Shown here: piece after piece, positions 34,761 to 42,110 of the stretch
How positions within the stretch are numbered: the stretch's first letter is position 1
Layout: every line of letters starts with the position of its first letter
Source: an uncultured Bacteroidales bacterium
Lineage (GTDB): Bacteria; Bacteroidota; Bacteroidia; Bacteroidales; F082
NCBI GenBank assembly: GCA_946185535.1
Contig: CAMHJX010000021.1
Location: 1-61,415, forward strand
Length of the DNA stretch: 61,415 nt
Reading direction: 5' to 3'
The notes under the pieces: model-generated
What the model was told of the DNA's origin: nothing
Seen by the model: only the letters and a program-made list of their open reading frames with translations
The model's database searches: none
Position numbers and translations under genes: made by a program

Positions 34761-36008
34761 TTACTTATGAACCCTATGAGCCGCTTCTGACGAGGCGGCT
34801 TTTTTTGTGCGGATGATGACCTTCTCCTCCCCTTTCAAGGTAGTGGCAAAGAGATAGGTCTCATCGCCGTCACCAATCTTCAAGGACTTGCGCAACTCCA
34901 CAACCGAAAGCGGGAAATTGCGCACAGCAATACTGGCCCTCTCCACATTGGACAGCAGAGATTGCTTCACTTTTTTGTTATAGGGTGCCCAAGCCTCCAC
35001 TTCGAAGATGCGACCAGGAAAACTGGGAACCGAATTTTCAGATGTATATAGATTGCTGTTTTTGTGCAGCTTATAAACATCAAAACGCTCGGTCAACAGT
35101 TTGAAACAGCCTGCTTTCATCACAGCAGGATTGGGTTCGTAGAGGTAGTTCAAAACACCATCTGCAAGTCGGCTTGGGCACTGGCGTTCTTCCTCCTGCG
35201 TGAAATAAACTACAGGTTGGGGAGTCATCAAATTGACGCAGACAAATTGAGGTTCACTTTGGTAACCGCGTTCCAAAACGAAAACCAGTTCCTTGCACTC
35301 GTTGGCAACAGCCACCACATGCATCTCTTTCACATGATGCAACTCCTCCAAAGCCTTACTGATATCGAGCATCGGTGACAGCTTAATCATCACTTTTTGA
35401 GCCTTTTGTAGAAGTTCATCTTGTAATGCCGACACATCGGGTGTACAGTCAGCGATGGATACCGTCTTACGGCCATGCTCGTCTCTTCGGGCTGGGTCAA
35501 TGAAGATGCAATCCTTGGGTTCGCAGTGAGCTAAATACTCTTCTGCAGTTTCATTCCAAACTTTGACATTGGCCTTCAAAACCTCATAGTTGTGCATCGC
35601 CAAGTCGCAGAGCTCAGCCTGTCGCTCCACATAGTCGGCTTGTTGGAATTGTTGTGCGATGAAATAGGTGTCCACACCCAAGCCGCCCGTCAAGTCGGCA
35701 AAGGTTTGGCCTTGTAATAAACCCGCTTTGTATTGCGCGCTGGCCTCCGAAGAGCATTGCTCAATGGAGAGGTGCGCTGGGAAGAGCAAGTCTTCATTCT
35801 CGCTCCACGAAAGCACTTTCTTGCGCAGCAACTGCCGTGCTTCGATTTGTCGCAGAGCCAATGAAACATCAGTGCCGACGGGCGCCTTTTTCAAGGCGAG
35901 CGCCGGCACATCAGCATTCAGGTTTTCCCTGATGTATTGTCTAGTGATATCGTTCAAACTCAAATCTTCTTCAGATTGTTCACCTCGAGATCGGTGAGGA
36001 AACGCCAT
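34761..36008 (-). CDS. SAM-dependent methyltransferase with THUMP-like domain
   Basis: 415 residues. A Rossmann methyltransferase core at ~95-220 (FADLTGGLGVDTYFIAQQF, then CIFIDPARRDEHGRK) and a C-terminal THUMP-like region (~325-410: GRIFEVEAWAPYNKKVKQ, VERASIAVRNFPLS). Proteins of this architecture are common in Bacteroidota and are annotated as RNA methyltransferase-like; the substrate is unknown. The ATG at 36008 makes a 49-nt overlap with rluB; a TTG near 35963 (before SLNDITRQYI) would fit the family N-terminus better. Confidence 0.8.
   Translation of the reverse strand: MAFPHRSRGEQSEEDLSLNDITRQYIRENLNADVPALALKKAPVGTDVSLALRQIEARQLLRKKVLSWSENEDLLFPAHLSIEQCSSEASAQYKAGLLQGQTFADLTGGLGVDTYFIAQQFQQADYVERQAELCDLAMHNYEVLKANVKVWNETAEEYLAHCEPKDCIFIDPARRDEHGRKTVSIADCTPDVSALQDELLQKAQKVMIKLSPMLDISKALEELHHVKEMHVVAVANECKELVFVLERGYQSEPQFVCVNLMTPQPVVYFTQEEERQCPSRLADGVLNYLYEPNPAVMKAGCFKLLTERFDVYKLHKNSNLYTSENSVPSFPGRIFEVEAWAPYNKKVKQSLLSNVERASIAVRNFPLSVVELRKSLKIGDGDETYLFATTLKGEEKVIIRTKKAASSEAAHRVHK
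34779..34806 (+). terminator. Intrinsic terminator of the coiled-coil gene
   Basis: Arms AGCCGC (34779-34784) and GCGGCT (34795-34800) plus a run of seven T. It lies inside the coding 3' end of the opposing gene (stop at 34761). Confidence 0.75.
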
Positions 36009-37417
36009 TCGCCGCGAGGCAGTCTGTACTTGTCGAGACCAGCAAACATCACGCGGTCGAGCTTGGTCACTTCGTAGCCGAGGTGTTCGAAGATACGGCG
36101 CACGATGCGGTTGCGGCCTGAATGGAGTTCGATACCGATGCTCTTCTTGCTGTCATCGTCCTGGTCGTAGGCAATATTGTCAGCGGCAATAGGTCCATCG
36201 TCCAACTCGATGCCTTCAGAGATGCGAAGCATATCGTTTTTGGTCAAGGGCTTGTTCAGGATCACATGATAGAGCTTCGGAACTTCGCTGCTCGGATGGG
36301 TCAGCTTCTTGGCCAAGTCACCATCGTTGGTGAACAGCAAGAGGCCCGTGGTCTGCTTGTCGAGACGACCCACGGGAAAGATGCGCTCAGGGCAAGCATC
36401 TTTGACAAGTTCCATCACGGTGTCGCGTTCATACGGATCGTCGGAAGTGGTGATATAGCCTTTAGGCTTGTTGAGCAGGATATAGCGGAGCTTTTCGCGG
36501 TTAAGGGTCTGGCCACCATATACCACCTTATCATCAGTCTTCACCTTATAGCCCATGGTGGTAATCACCTCGTCGTTCACCATCACACAGCCAGCCTTAA
36601 TGAGGTCGTCGGCTTCACGGCGTGAGCAGATGCCACAGTCGGCCAAATATTTGTTCAAACGGATTTCACCAGTGGCTTTCGGACGATCGTACAGCGGGTC
36701 TTTCTCGCGGACATAACCCTTACGGCCACGGCGCGGCTCTTCTTCATCCTCAAAACCGCGATGCGGGCGGTCGTCAAAACGACGATTGCCTCCACGTGGT
36801 CTGTCGTCATCAAAACGACGGCGAGGCCTGTCTTCGTCGTTGAATCTGCGACGTGGACGCTCGTCATCGTCAAAACGGCGGCGTGGTCTATCGTCGTCAT
36901 GGAAACGGCGCTCATGCGGTTTGTCGTCATCGAAGCGACGGCGCGGACGGTCATCATCGTCGAACCTACGGCGGGGACGGTCGTCGAAACGGCGTTCGCC
37001 ACGAGGTTTGTCATCATCAAAACGGCGGCGGGGTCTGTCTTCGTCGTCAAATCTGCGACGCGGACGGTCGTCGTCGTGGAAACGGCGTTCACGCGGTTTG
37101 TCGTCATCAAAACGACGGCGTGGACGCTCGTCATCGTCGAAACGGCGGCGCGGGCGGTCGTCACGACGGCCTTCACCGTGTTCGTCATCGAAGCGACGGT
37201 GGGGACGGTCACCGAACTTACGGTCGCCAAACCTGCGGTCGCCACGGTTGTCATCAAATCGGCGCTCACCTCTCGGCTTGTCGCCAAAACTTCTCTCTTC
37301 GCGTCCTTCCTCGTCACCGTCGCGGTGATAGAACTTGAAGGACCTTCTCTGCTGGAATTCATCTTCAGCAGGCTTTCTGGTGCGCGGACGCTTGCCAGAT
37401 CTTTCGTTTTCAGTCAT
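35960..37417 (-). CDS. rluB: 23S rRNA pseudouridine synthase with RRRFDDD-repeat N-terminus
   Basis: 485 residues, about twice the family core. Residues ~45-235 are low-complexity repeats of RPRRRFDDD type, mixed acidic and arginine-rich. Then an S4 RNA-binding domain (~250-300: IRLNKYLADCGICSRREADDLI) and the RsuA/RluB catalytic domain with the active aspartate in GRLDKQTTGLLLFTNDG, LTHPSSEVPKLYHV and SGRNRIVRRIFEHLGY. It would convert a uridine of 23S rRNA to pseudouridine. RluB rather than RsuA/RluE is inferred from the family context. It overlaps the downstream methyltransferase gene. Confidence 0.9.
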   Translation of the reverse strand: MTENERSGKRPRTRKPAEDEFQQRRSFKFYHRDGDEEGREERSFGDKPRGERRFDDNRGDRRFGDRKFGDRPHRRFDDEHGEGRRDDRPRRRFDDDERPRRRFDDDKPRERRFHDDDRPRRRFDDEDRPRRRFDDDKPRGERRFDDRPRRRFDDDDRPRRRFDDDKPHERRFHDDDRPRRRFDDDERPRRRFNDEDRPRRRFDDDRPRGGNRRFDDRPHRGFEDEEEPRRGRKGYVREKDPLYDRPKATGEIRLNKYLADCGICSRREADDLIKAGCVMVNDEVITTMGYKVKTDDKVVYGGQTLNREKLRYILLNKPKGYITTSDDPYERDTVMELVKDACPERIFPVGRLDKQTTGLLLFTNDGDLAKKLTHPSSEVPKLYHVILNKPLTKNDMLRISEGIELDDGPIAADNIAYDQDDDSKKSIGIELHSGRNRIVRRIFEHLGYEVTKLDRVMFAGLDKYRLPRGEWRFLTDLEVNNLKKI

Positions 37418-37445
37418 TTATAAATATGTATTAGTGATAAAAAAT

Positions 37446-37476
37446 CCATTCCATCGCGGAATGGGCGGCAAAAGTA
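37446..37476 (-). promoter_or_regulatory. -7 element and leader hairpin of rluB
   Basis: Minus-strand TACTTTTG at 37469-37476, then a perfect hairpin CCATTCC-atcgc-GGAATGG (37446-37464) within the short 5' leader. Confidence 0.5.
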
Positions 37477-37578
37477 CGAATAATTTGGGAATATGCCATT
37501 GTTTTAGGTGAATTATTTGTTTTTCTTGATATTACTTCATATTGAGAAACACTTAGAAAATCCATTGTTCCAAATCTG

Positions 37579-37611
37579 GTTCACAACTTTGTGGACCACA
37601 GGTTTGTGAAC
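37579..37611. repeat. Palindrome C1, 5' side of ATPase C
   Basis: Outer arms GTTCACAA and TTGTGAAC, inner arms TGTGG and CCACA. Its right end contains the TTTG (37603-37606) that forms the -33 element of ATPase C's promoter, 20 nt before the -7 element. Confidence 0.8.
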
Positions 37612-37626
37612 TAATGAAAAAAGTTG

Positions 37627-37634
37627 TATCTTTG
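37627..37634 (+). promoter_or_regulatory. -7 element of ATPase C
   Basis: TATCTTTG followed by GCAG; the -33 TTTG lies in palindrome C1 at the right spacing. ATG is 26 nt downstream. Confidence 0.65.
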
Positions 37635-37659
37635 CAGCGAATAAAAGGGATTTCTCATT

Positions 37660-38784
37660 ATGAAAAAAACATTTATCTATGGCGTGGCGGTTGAAGGTAC
37701 CAACTTTACAGACCGTAAGAAAGAGACAAGACGTCTCAAACAGGACTTTGAAAACGGGCAGAATGTGATACTTATCTCTCCTCGAAGAATGGGCAAGACT
37801 TCTCTCGTGAGGAAAGTTCAAACTTTAGTTGACAAAGACATCGTGACGGTTTACATGGACATCTACGACTGTCGCAACGAATATGAGTTCTATAATAAAT
37901 TTGCAGCCGAGCTCCTCAAACAAACCGCTGGCAAAGCCGAAGCCGTCATGAAAAACATCAAGGAATTCCTGGTCCGATTGTCACCAACTATTTCCTTCGG
38001 TCTCGACCCCAACAACGAGTTTTCCCTATCTCTTGGCATTACATCCAAAAACTATTCTCCAGAAGAAATCCTACAATTACCCGAACGCATGGCCGAAAAA
38101 ATGGGCAAGCACATTGTGGTTTGCATCGACGAGTTCCAACAGATTGGCGAATTCCCAGACTCACTGAAAGTACAGAAAAAAATGCGCGGCATCTGGCAAC
38201 TGCAAAGTAATGCTTCCTATTGCCTGTTTGGAAGCAAAAAGCATCTGCTTGCCAATCTCTTTCAAAGCAAGAAGATGCCATTTTACCAATTTGGCGACAT
38301 TCTGTTTCTCCAACCCATCCCTACAGAAGACTGGATTCCTTTTATCAGCCAGAAGTTCGAGGAAAAAAGCATGAGCATTTCTGATGCCATCATCGAAAAG
38401 ATTTGCTCTACAGTGCAAAGCCAATCCTCATACGTTCAGCAACTGGCATGGAATGTCATGCTCAACACCACAAAAAAAGCGGATAAAGCCGCATTGGAAA
38501 CTGCCATTGAAGACCTGCTGAATCAAAACTCGTTGCTGTTTCTGCAGCAAATCGAGAATCTGACTGCCTACCAAATGAACTTCCTGAAAGCCGTCGCAAA
38601 AGGCGTACACACCGACTTCACTTCCAAAGAGGTACTATCCACCTATGATTTAGGGTCAAAATCCAATATTTCAAGAATCAAGACCGTATTGACCCAAAAA
38701 GAGTTGATAGAAAAAACGCCCAACGGAATCGTGTTCTCAGACCCTGTTTTTGAGCTTTGGTTTACCAAAGAATGGTGTAAATAA
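37660..38784 (+). CDS. AAA ATPase without nuclease-like domain (ATPase C)
   Basis: 374 residues. ATPase_2-type AAA domain: N-terminal FTDRKKETRRLKQDFENG, Walker A SPRRMGKTS (~40-48), Walker B HIVVCIDEFQQI, sensor FGSKKH; a C-terminal winged-helix part (~290-370: SKEVLSTYDLGSKSNISRIKTVLTQKELI, IVFSDPVFELWF). It lacks the DUF234 PD-(D/E)XK end of ATPases A and B, so it is a different family of the same clan. Flanked by palindromes C1 and C2. Function unknown. Confidence 0.85.
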   Translation: MKKTFIYGVAVEGTNFTDRKKETRRLKQDFENGQNVILISPRRMGKTSLVRKVQTLVDKDIVTVYMDIYDCRNEYEFYNKFAAELLKQTAGKAEAVMKNIKEFLVRLSPTISFGLDPNNEFSLSLGITSKNYSPEEILQLPERMAEKMGKHIVVCIDEFQQIGEFPDSLKVQKKMRGIWQLQSNASYCLFGSKKHLLANLFQSKKMPFYQFGDILFLQPIPTEDWIPFISQKFEEKSMSISDAIIEKICSTVQSQSSYVQQLAWNVMLNTTKKADKAALETAIEDLLNQNSLLFLQQIENLTAYQMNFLKAVAKGVHTDFTSKEVLSTYDLGSKSNISRIKTVLTQKELIEKTPNGIVFSDPVFELWFTKEWCK

Positions 38785-38823
38785 CAAATTGTTATTTAAG
38801 TAATTACAAATTACATATCAAAA

Positions 38824-38871
38824 GTTCACAACTTTGTGGACCACAAAATTGTAGACCACAAGATTGTGAAC
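38824..38871. repeat. Palindrome C2, 3' side of ATPase C
   Basis: Same outer arms GTTCACAA and TTGTGAAC as C1, with an internal duplication of the TTGTGGACCACAA unit (second copy TTGTAGACCACAA). The last base is the first base of the plus-strand CTA that is the GSCFA stop codon. Confidence 0.8.
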
Positions 38872-39818
38872 TAAATATAATCAAGACAAATACTCGGGAA
38901 AAACCTCTTCAATTCACTCATTTTCAACTCTTTCTGCAACTCAAACTTCTTGAAAGCCTCACTCTCAGGAAACAGTGGCTTATGCTGCAGCATCAACTTC
39001 AACTCGGCAGCAGCCTTCATGGCAGGCTTTTCTTTAGGGTCAATGGCAAAGTCCGTAAAACGCTCCCAAATGAAGCGCACAGCCTGTTCGGTGGGATGCA
39101 CCATGTCTTCTTTGTAGAAACGATAGTCGCGCAATTCGTCCAAAAGGATTTCGTAAGCGGGGAAATAATGCGCGTTGTCGAAGTGTTTGCAAACTTGGTC
39201 AACCGCCAAAAGCAATGCCGCCTTGCTCAGTTGGTTCTCATGCAATCCGTCCTTCAAGTGGCGCAAGGGCGACACAGTGAAAATGAATTGTTTGTTGGGA
39301 TGGGCTTGCAGCATCTTGACAAAGCAATCCTCCGACTGTCCCACAGAGAGAAACTCCCTGTCAAATTGTCGGGCAGGCAACTTATGGCAATTGGAGACCA
39401 CCAGGCGGCTTCCCTTATGCCTAAAAACCCACGAGGAGCCCAGACTGATAATAACCCATTTGGCATTCAAAAACCGCTCATGCGCCTCCTTTAAGCCATT
39501 ATTGACCGTTTCCAAAAGCATCTGTTCGTCGGATTGCCAAAACGCAGTATTATGGCTAAAAGTGCAGTACTGCCCCTCGCCTACTTGGACCACTTCCTCA
39601 TGACAAAACGGATTGCCACTATCCAATCGTTCCACCGACTGCGAGATGCTGGCTGGGTTGTACAACACGCCAAAAGGATTCACCAAAGCATCGAAACCCA
39701 AGCCACGACAAATACTGCCCACCTCATCGGCGAAGCAGGAGCCCAAAAAGAGCAAACCATCACCATAACAGATGGTTTGCTCCAAAGGATTAATACTTAT
39801 TTCAGTCTGAAGCTTCAT
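38871..39818 (-). CDS. GSCFA family protein
   Basis: 315 residues. The family name motif is present as GSCFADEVG (~30-38), followed by NPFGVLYNPASI, a FSHNTAFW segment and the C-terminal EDMVHPTEQAVRFIWERF, as in SGNH-hydrolase-like GSCFA proteins. The reaction is unknown. The ATG at 39818 was chosen; the upstream part of the frame is encoded by a dispersed repeat (39845-39875). Its stop codon abuts palindrome C2. Likely co-transcribed with trxB. Confidence 0.85.
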   Translation of the reverse strand: MKLQTEISINPLEQTICYGDGLLFLGSCFADEVGSICRGLGFDALVNPFGVLYNPASISQSVERLDSGNPFCHEEVVQVGEGQYCTFSHNTAFWQSDEQMLLETVNNGLKEAHERFLNAKWVIISLGSSWVFRHKGSRLVVSNCHKLPARQFDREFLSVGQSEDCFVKMLQAHPNKQFIFTVSPLRHLKDGLHENQLSKAALLLAVDQVCKHFDNAHYFPAYEILLDELRDYRFYKEDMVHPTEQAVRFIWERFTDFAIDPKEKPAMKAAAELKLMLQHKPLFPESEAFKKFELQKELKMSELKRFFPSICLDYI

Positions 39819-39844
39819 GTCTGAATTACTTCTACCGTTTTCAC

Positions 39845-39875
39845 GGAATGATGCCTCGCAGTGACGCGAAGCGGC
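39845..39875. repeat. Partial REP-like repeat between trxB and the GSCFA gene
   Basis: ATGATGCCTCGCAGTGACGC and following GAAGCGG resemble the ends of the elements at 41075-41189 and 55648-55706. Confidence 0.4.
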
Positions 39876-39880
39876 GTAAA

Positions 39881-40819
39881 TCAATGCCCCATAAGGAAAC
39901 GTTCCACCTCGATACCAGCCATAGCACCTGTGCCAGCAGCCACAATGGCTTGGCGATAGATGCGGTCCTGGCAGTCGCCGCAAGCGAAGATGCCTTCCAC
40001 GTTGGTTGCCGTCGATTTGGGTTTGGTGATGATATAGCCTTCCTCATCCATGTCGAGGATGCCCTTGAATGGCTCCGTGTTGGGCGTATGGCCGATGGCC
40101 TCGAAGAAGCCGTCCACATAAATGGTGCGCTCCTCTTTGGTGTCGCTGTGATAGAGCACGGCACCCTTCAGCTTCTTCATGAAGCCTTGTTGCTCGCCAA
40201 AGAGTTCCTTGGTTTGATGTTTCCAAAGCACCTCGATGTTGGGCGTGTTCAGCACGCGATGTTGCATAGCCTTGGAGGCGCGCAACACGTCGCGGCGGAC
40301 GATGAGATAAACCTTGTTACAGAGTTTGGCCAAATAAGTGGCATCCTCACAAGCCGTGTCACCACCGCCAACAACTGCCACATCTTTACCTTTATAGAAG
40401 AACCCATCGCAAGTGGCGCAAGCCGAAACGCCGCCACCTTTGAATTCCTCTTCGGTGGGCAAGCCAAGATAACGAGCTGCAGCACCCGTGGAAACAATGA
40501 TAGAGTCGGCCAAAAGTTCGCCGTCATATTCCGTTGTCACATTGAAAGGACGTTGACTAACATCAATGGTTGTAACCTCGCCTTCGCGAATCTCAGCACC
40601 AAATCGCAAAGCCTGTTGACGGATGTCTTCCATCATGTCGGGGCCATTGATACCCTTGGGATAGCCAGGAAAATTCTCGATTTCTGTAGTTTGGGTGAGC
40701 TGTCCACCGGGTTGCATACCTTCATAAATGACGGTTTTCACGTCAGCGCGGCAGGTGTAGATGGCGGCTGTGTAGCCTGCTGGACCTGAACCAATTATCA
40801 GACATTCAACATGTTCCAT
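39881..40819 (-). CDS. trxB: Thioredoxin-disulfide reductase
   Basis: 312 residues. FAD-binding GSGPAGYTAAIY (~10-21), redox-active C134-A-T-C137, NADPH-binding VVGGGDTACEDA and the C-terminal GIFACGDCQDRIYRQAIVAAGTG. Reduces thioredoxin with NADPH. Normal length. Confidence 0.96.
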   Translation of the reverse strand: MEHVECLIIGSGPAGYTAAIYTCRADVKTVIYEGMQPGGQLTQTTEIENFPGYPKGINGPDMMEDIRQQALRFGAEIREGEVTTIDVSQRPFNVTTEYDGELLADSIIVSTGAAARYLGLPTEEEFKGGGVSACATCDGFFYKGKDVAVVGGGDTACEDATYLAKLCNKVYLIVRRDVLRASKAMQHRVLNTPNIEVLWKHQTKELFGEQQGFMKKLKGAVLYHSDTKEERTIYVDGFFEAIGHTPNTEPFKGILDMDEEGYIITKPKSTATNVEGIFACGDCQDRIYRQAIVAAGTGAMAGIEVERFLMGH

Positions 40820-40866
40820 TTTCTTAAGTTTAAAGTTAAGTGTTTAGAGTTTAGTGTTATTTTGTG

Positions 40867-40874
40867 CAAAGGTA
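40867..40874 (-). promoter_or_regulatory. -7 element for trxB
   Basis: Minus-strand TACCTTTG followed by GCAC, 48 nt upstream of the trxB ATG. Confidence 0.55.
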
Positions 40875-40916
40875 ACTTTTTTTTCGGAAAGTGAACATCA
40901 ATTCAAAAAACATTCG

Positions 40917-40924
40917 TATCTTTG
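40917..40924 (+). promoter_or_regulatory. -7 element for tRNA-Pro
   Basis: TATCTTTG followed by GCAG, about 40 nt upstream of the tRNA. Confidence 0.55.
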
Positions 40925-40963
40925 CAGCCGCAAATCGAAAGATTCAACGCAGTTAAATGCAAT

Positions 40964-41037
40964 CGGGGTGTGGTGCAGTTGGCTAGCATTCTTGCATGGG
41001 GTGCAAGCGGTCGCCCGTTCGAGTCGGGCCACTCCGA
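40964..41037 (+). tRNA. tRNA-Pro (GGG)
   Basis: Cloverleaf: acceptor arms CGGGGTG/CACTCCG with discriminator A, anticodon stem CTTGC/GCAAG with loop ATGGGGT (anticodon GGG), T arm CCCG-TTCGAGT-CGGG. CCA is not encoded. A terminator follows after 5 nt. Confidence 0.95.
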
Positions 41038-41042
41038 CGGAA

Positions 41043-41070
41043 AGCAGCAGAATTCTCTGCTGCTTTTTTT
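41043..41070 (+). terminator. Intrinsic terminator of tRNA-Pro
   Basis: Perfect arms AGCAGCAGA and TCTGCTGCT around ATTC, followed by a T run to 41070. Confidence 0.9.
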
Positions 41071-41074
41071 GTAC

Positions 41075-41189
41075 CATCATTGCGAGGCACGAAGCAATCC
41101 AGGACATATGCTTTTGCTCTATATTGCTTCGTCTTTCCTCCTCGCAAATCGCGATTCGACGATGCGAAGCGAGTCAATGACGCGAAGCG
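41075..41189. repeat. REP-like element, fullest copy
   Basis: Starts CATTGCGAGGCACGAAGCAA and ends ATGCGAAGCGAGTCAATGAC then GCGAAGC; the two ends are roughly complementary around ATTGCTTCGTC. The type resembles dispersed elements seen in many bacterial genomes. Confidence 0.65.
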
Positions 41190-41197
41190 ACAACAAC

Positions 41198-41230
41198 AAA
41201 AAAAAGGACGTCCGAAGGCGTCCTTTTTCA
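41198..41230 (-). terminator. Intrinsic terminator of the T9SS operon
   Basis: Arms AAAAAGGACG and CGTCCTTTTT around TCCGAAGG, with T runs on both strands; 18 nt beyond the gldN stop. Confidence 0.85.
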
Positions 41231-41247
41231 TTGTCATTAGCAAACCA

Positions 41248-42090
41248 TCAATACTCCCAGAGGCTTTGTTCGAAGTCGAACATCTCGTTCTTGATACGCT
41301 CTGATTCGTAGAGTGCATCAATGTTGAAAGCATAGGAGTTGATGTAACGGTCATAAACGTTCTCTTCCTTGATGATATAGCTATCGAAGATACGCTTTTG
41401 CAGGACTTCGTCGTATGTGCGACGTTGAGCCGAGTTGTTGCGGTTGAAGGCAAAAGCCTTGGCCAGCACGTCACGAGAGTCCTCGTAAGGAATCCAGCAC
41501 ACTTGCGAGAGACCGCCATCATCGTCGACGACGATGGGGCCCAAGGCAATGATGCGGACAAGGAACTGAGACAATTTCTTGTCGAAATACCAATCTTCTT
41601 TGATTCTCAAACGAGTCACATTAATCATACGATCCTTGAAGACAATCTCATTCGGGACCTCTTCACCGTCCTTCCAAATGACCGGTGGATCGCCAATCTT
41701 CACGTTTTCCTTTTCAAAGTCATCGCGAGTCAAGGGCGTCACCATGTCATCGATGTTGTTTTCAACACGGTAAGGAGTGATGTCACCGCTATTGATGCCA
41801 TCATAAATCACAGTGATGAGGTTTCTCCAATCCTCAGTCGGATTGATTGGGTAGTAGAACACTTGATTGATCTTCTGACGGAAGTCGATTTCCCTAATCA
41901 CCGTCTTCTTCCACATCACATTCGACTCGTCGATGACAGGAAGCGGCGAAGGGGTCTTTTCGTTCATGATTTGCTGCTGACCAGAGAGGATACTGTTCTT
42001 CGGCGGCTTGATGTCGGTCGTCTGGGCATTGAGGCACAGACTGCCGAAGAGCGCCACAAGGGTCAACATGGAAACAAGTGTCTTTTTCAT
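41248..42090 (-). CDS. gldN: T9SS component GldN/PorN
   Basis: 280 residues. Signal peptide (ends LCLNAQ), then the GldN domain: WKKTVIREIDFRQKINQVFYYP, GDPPVIWKDGEEV, LGPIVVDDDGG. PorN forms the periplasmic ring with PorK beneath the outer membrane. Last gene of the porP-gldKLMN unit, 21 nt after gldM. Confidence 0.95.
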   Translation of the reverse strand: MKKTLVSMLTLVALFGSLCLNAQTTDIKPPKNSILSGQQQIMNEKTPSPLPVIDESNVMWKKTVIREIDFRQKINQVFYYPINPTEDWRNLITVIYDGINSGDITPYRVENNIDDMVTPLTRDDFEKENVKIGDPPVIWKDGEEVPNEIVFKDRMINVTRLRIKEDWYFDKKLSQFLVRIIALGPIVVDDDGGLSQVCWIPYEDSRDVLAKAFAFNRNNSAQRRTYDEVLQKRIFDSYIIKEENVYDRYINSYAFNIDALYESERIKNEMFDFEQSLWEY

Positions 42091-42110
42091 TGTATAAGGG
42101 TTTTAGTTGT

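Noticed and set aside
36655-37423. Long ORFs in three other frames over the start of rluB
   Set aside because: Low-complexity GC-rich repeats keep all frames open; the products are repeats without domains.
37520-37578. Duplicate of the GSCFA 3' end on the far side of the ATPase C cassette, parallel to the ABC-F case
   Set aside because: A few residues could be aligned (FLSVSQYEVI against FFPSICLDYI) but the match is too weak to claim.
40922-41311. 129-codon ORF and others through the tRNA-Pro region
   Set aside because: They run through the tRNA, its terminator and a dispersed repeat; no domain similarity.
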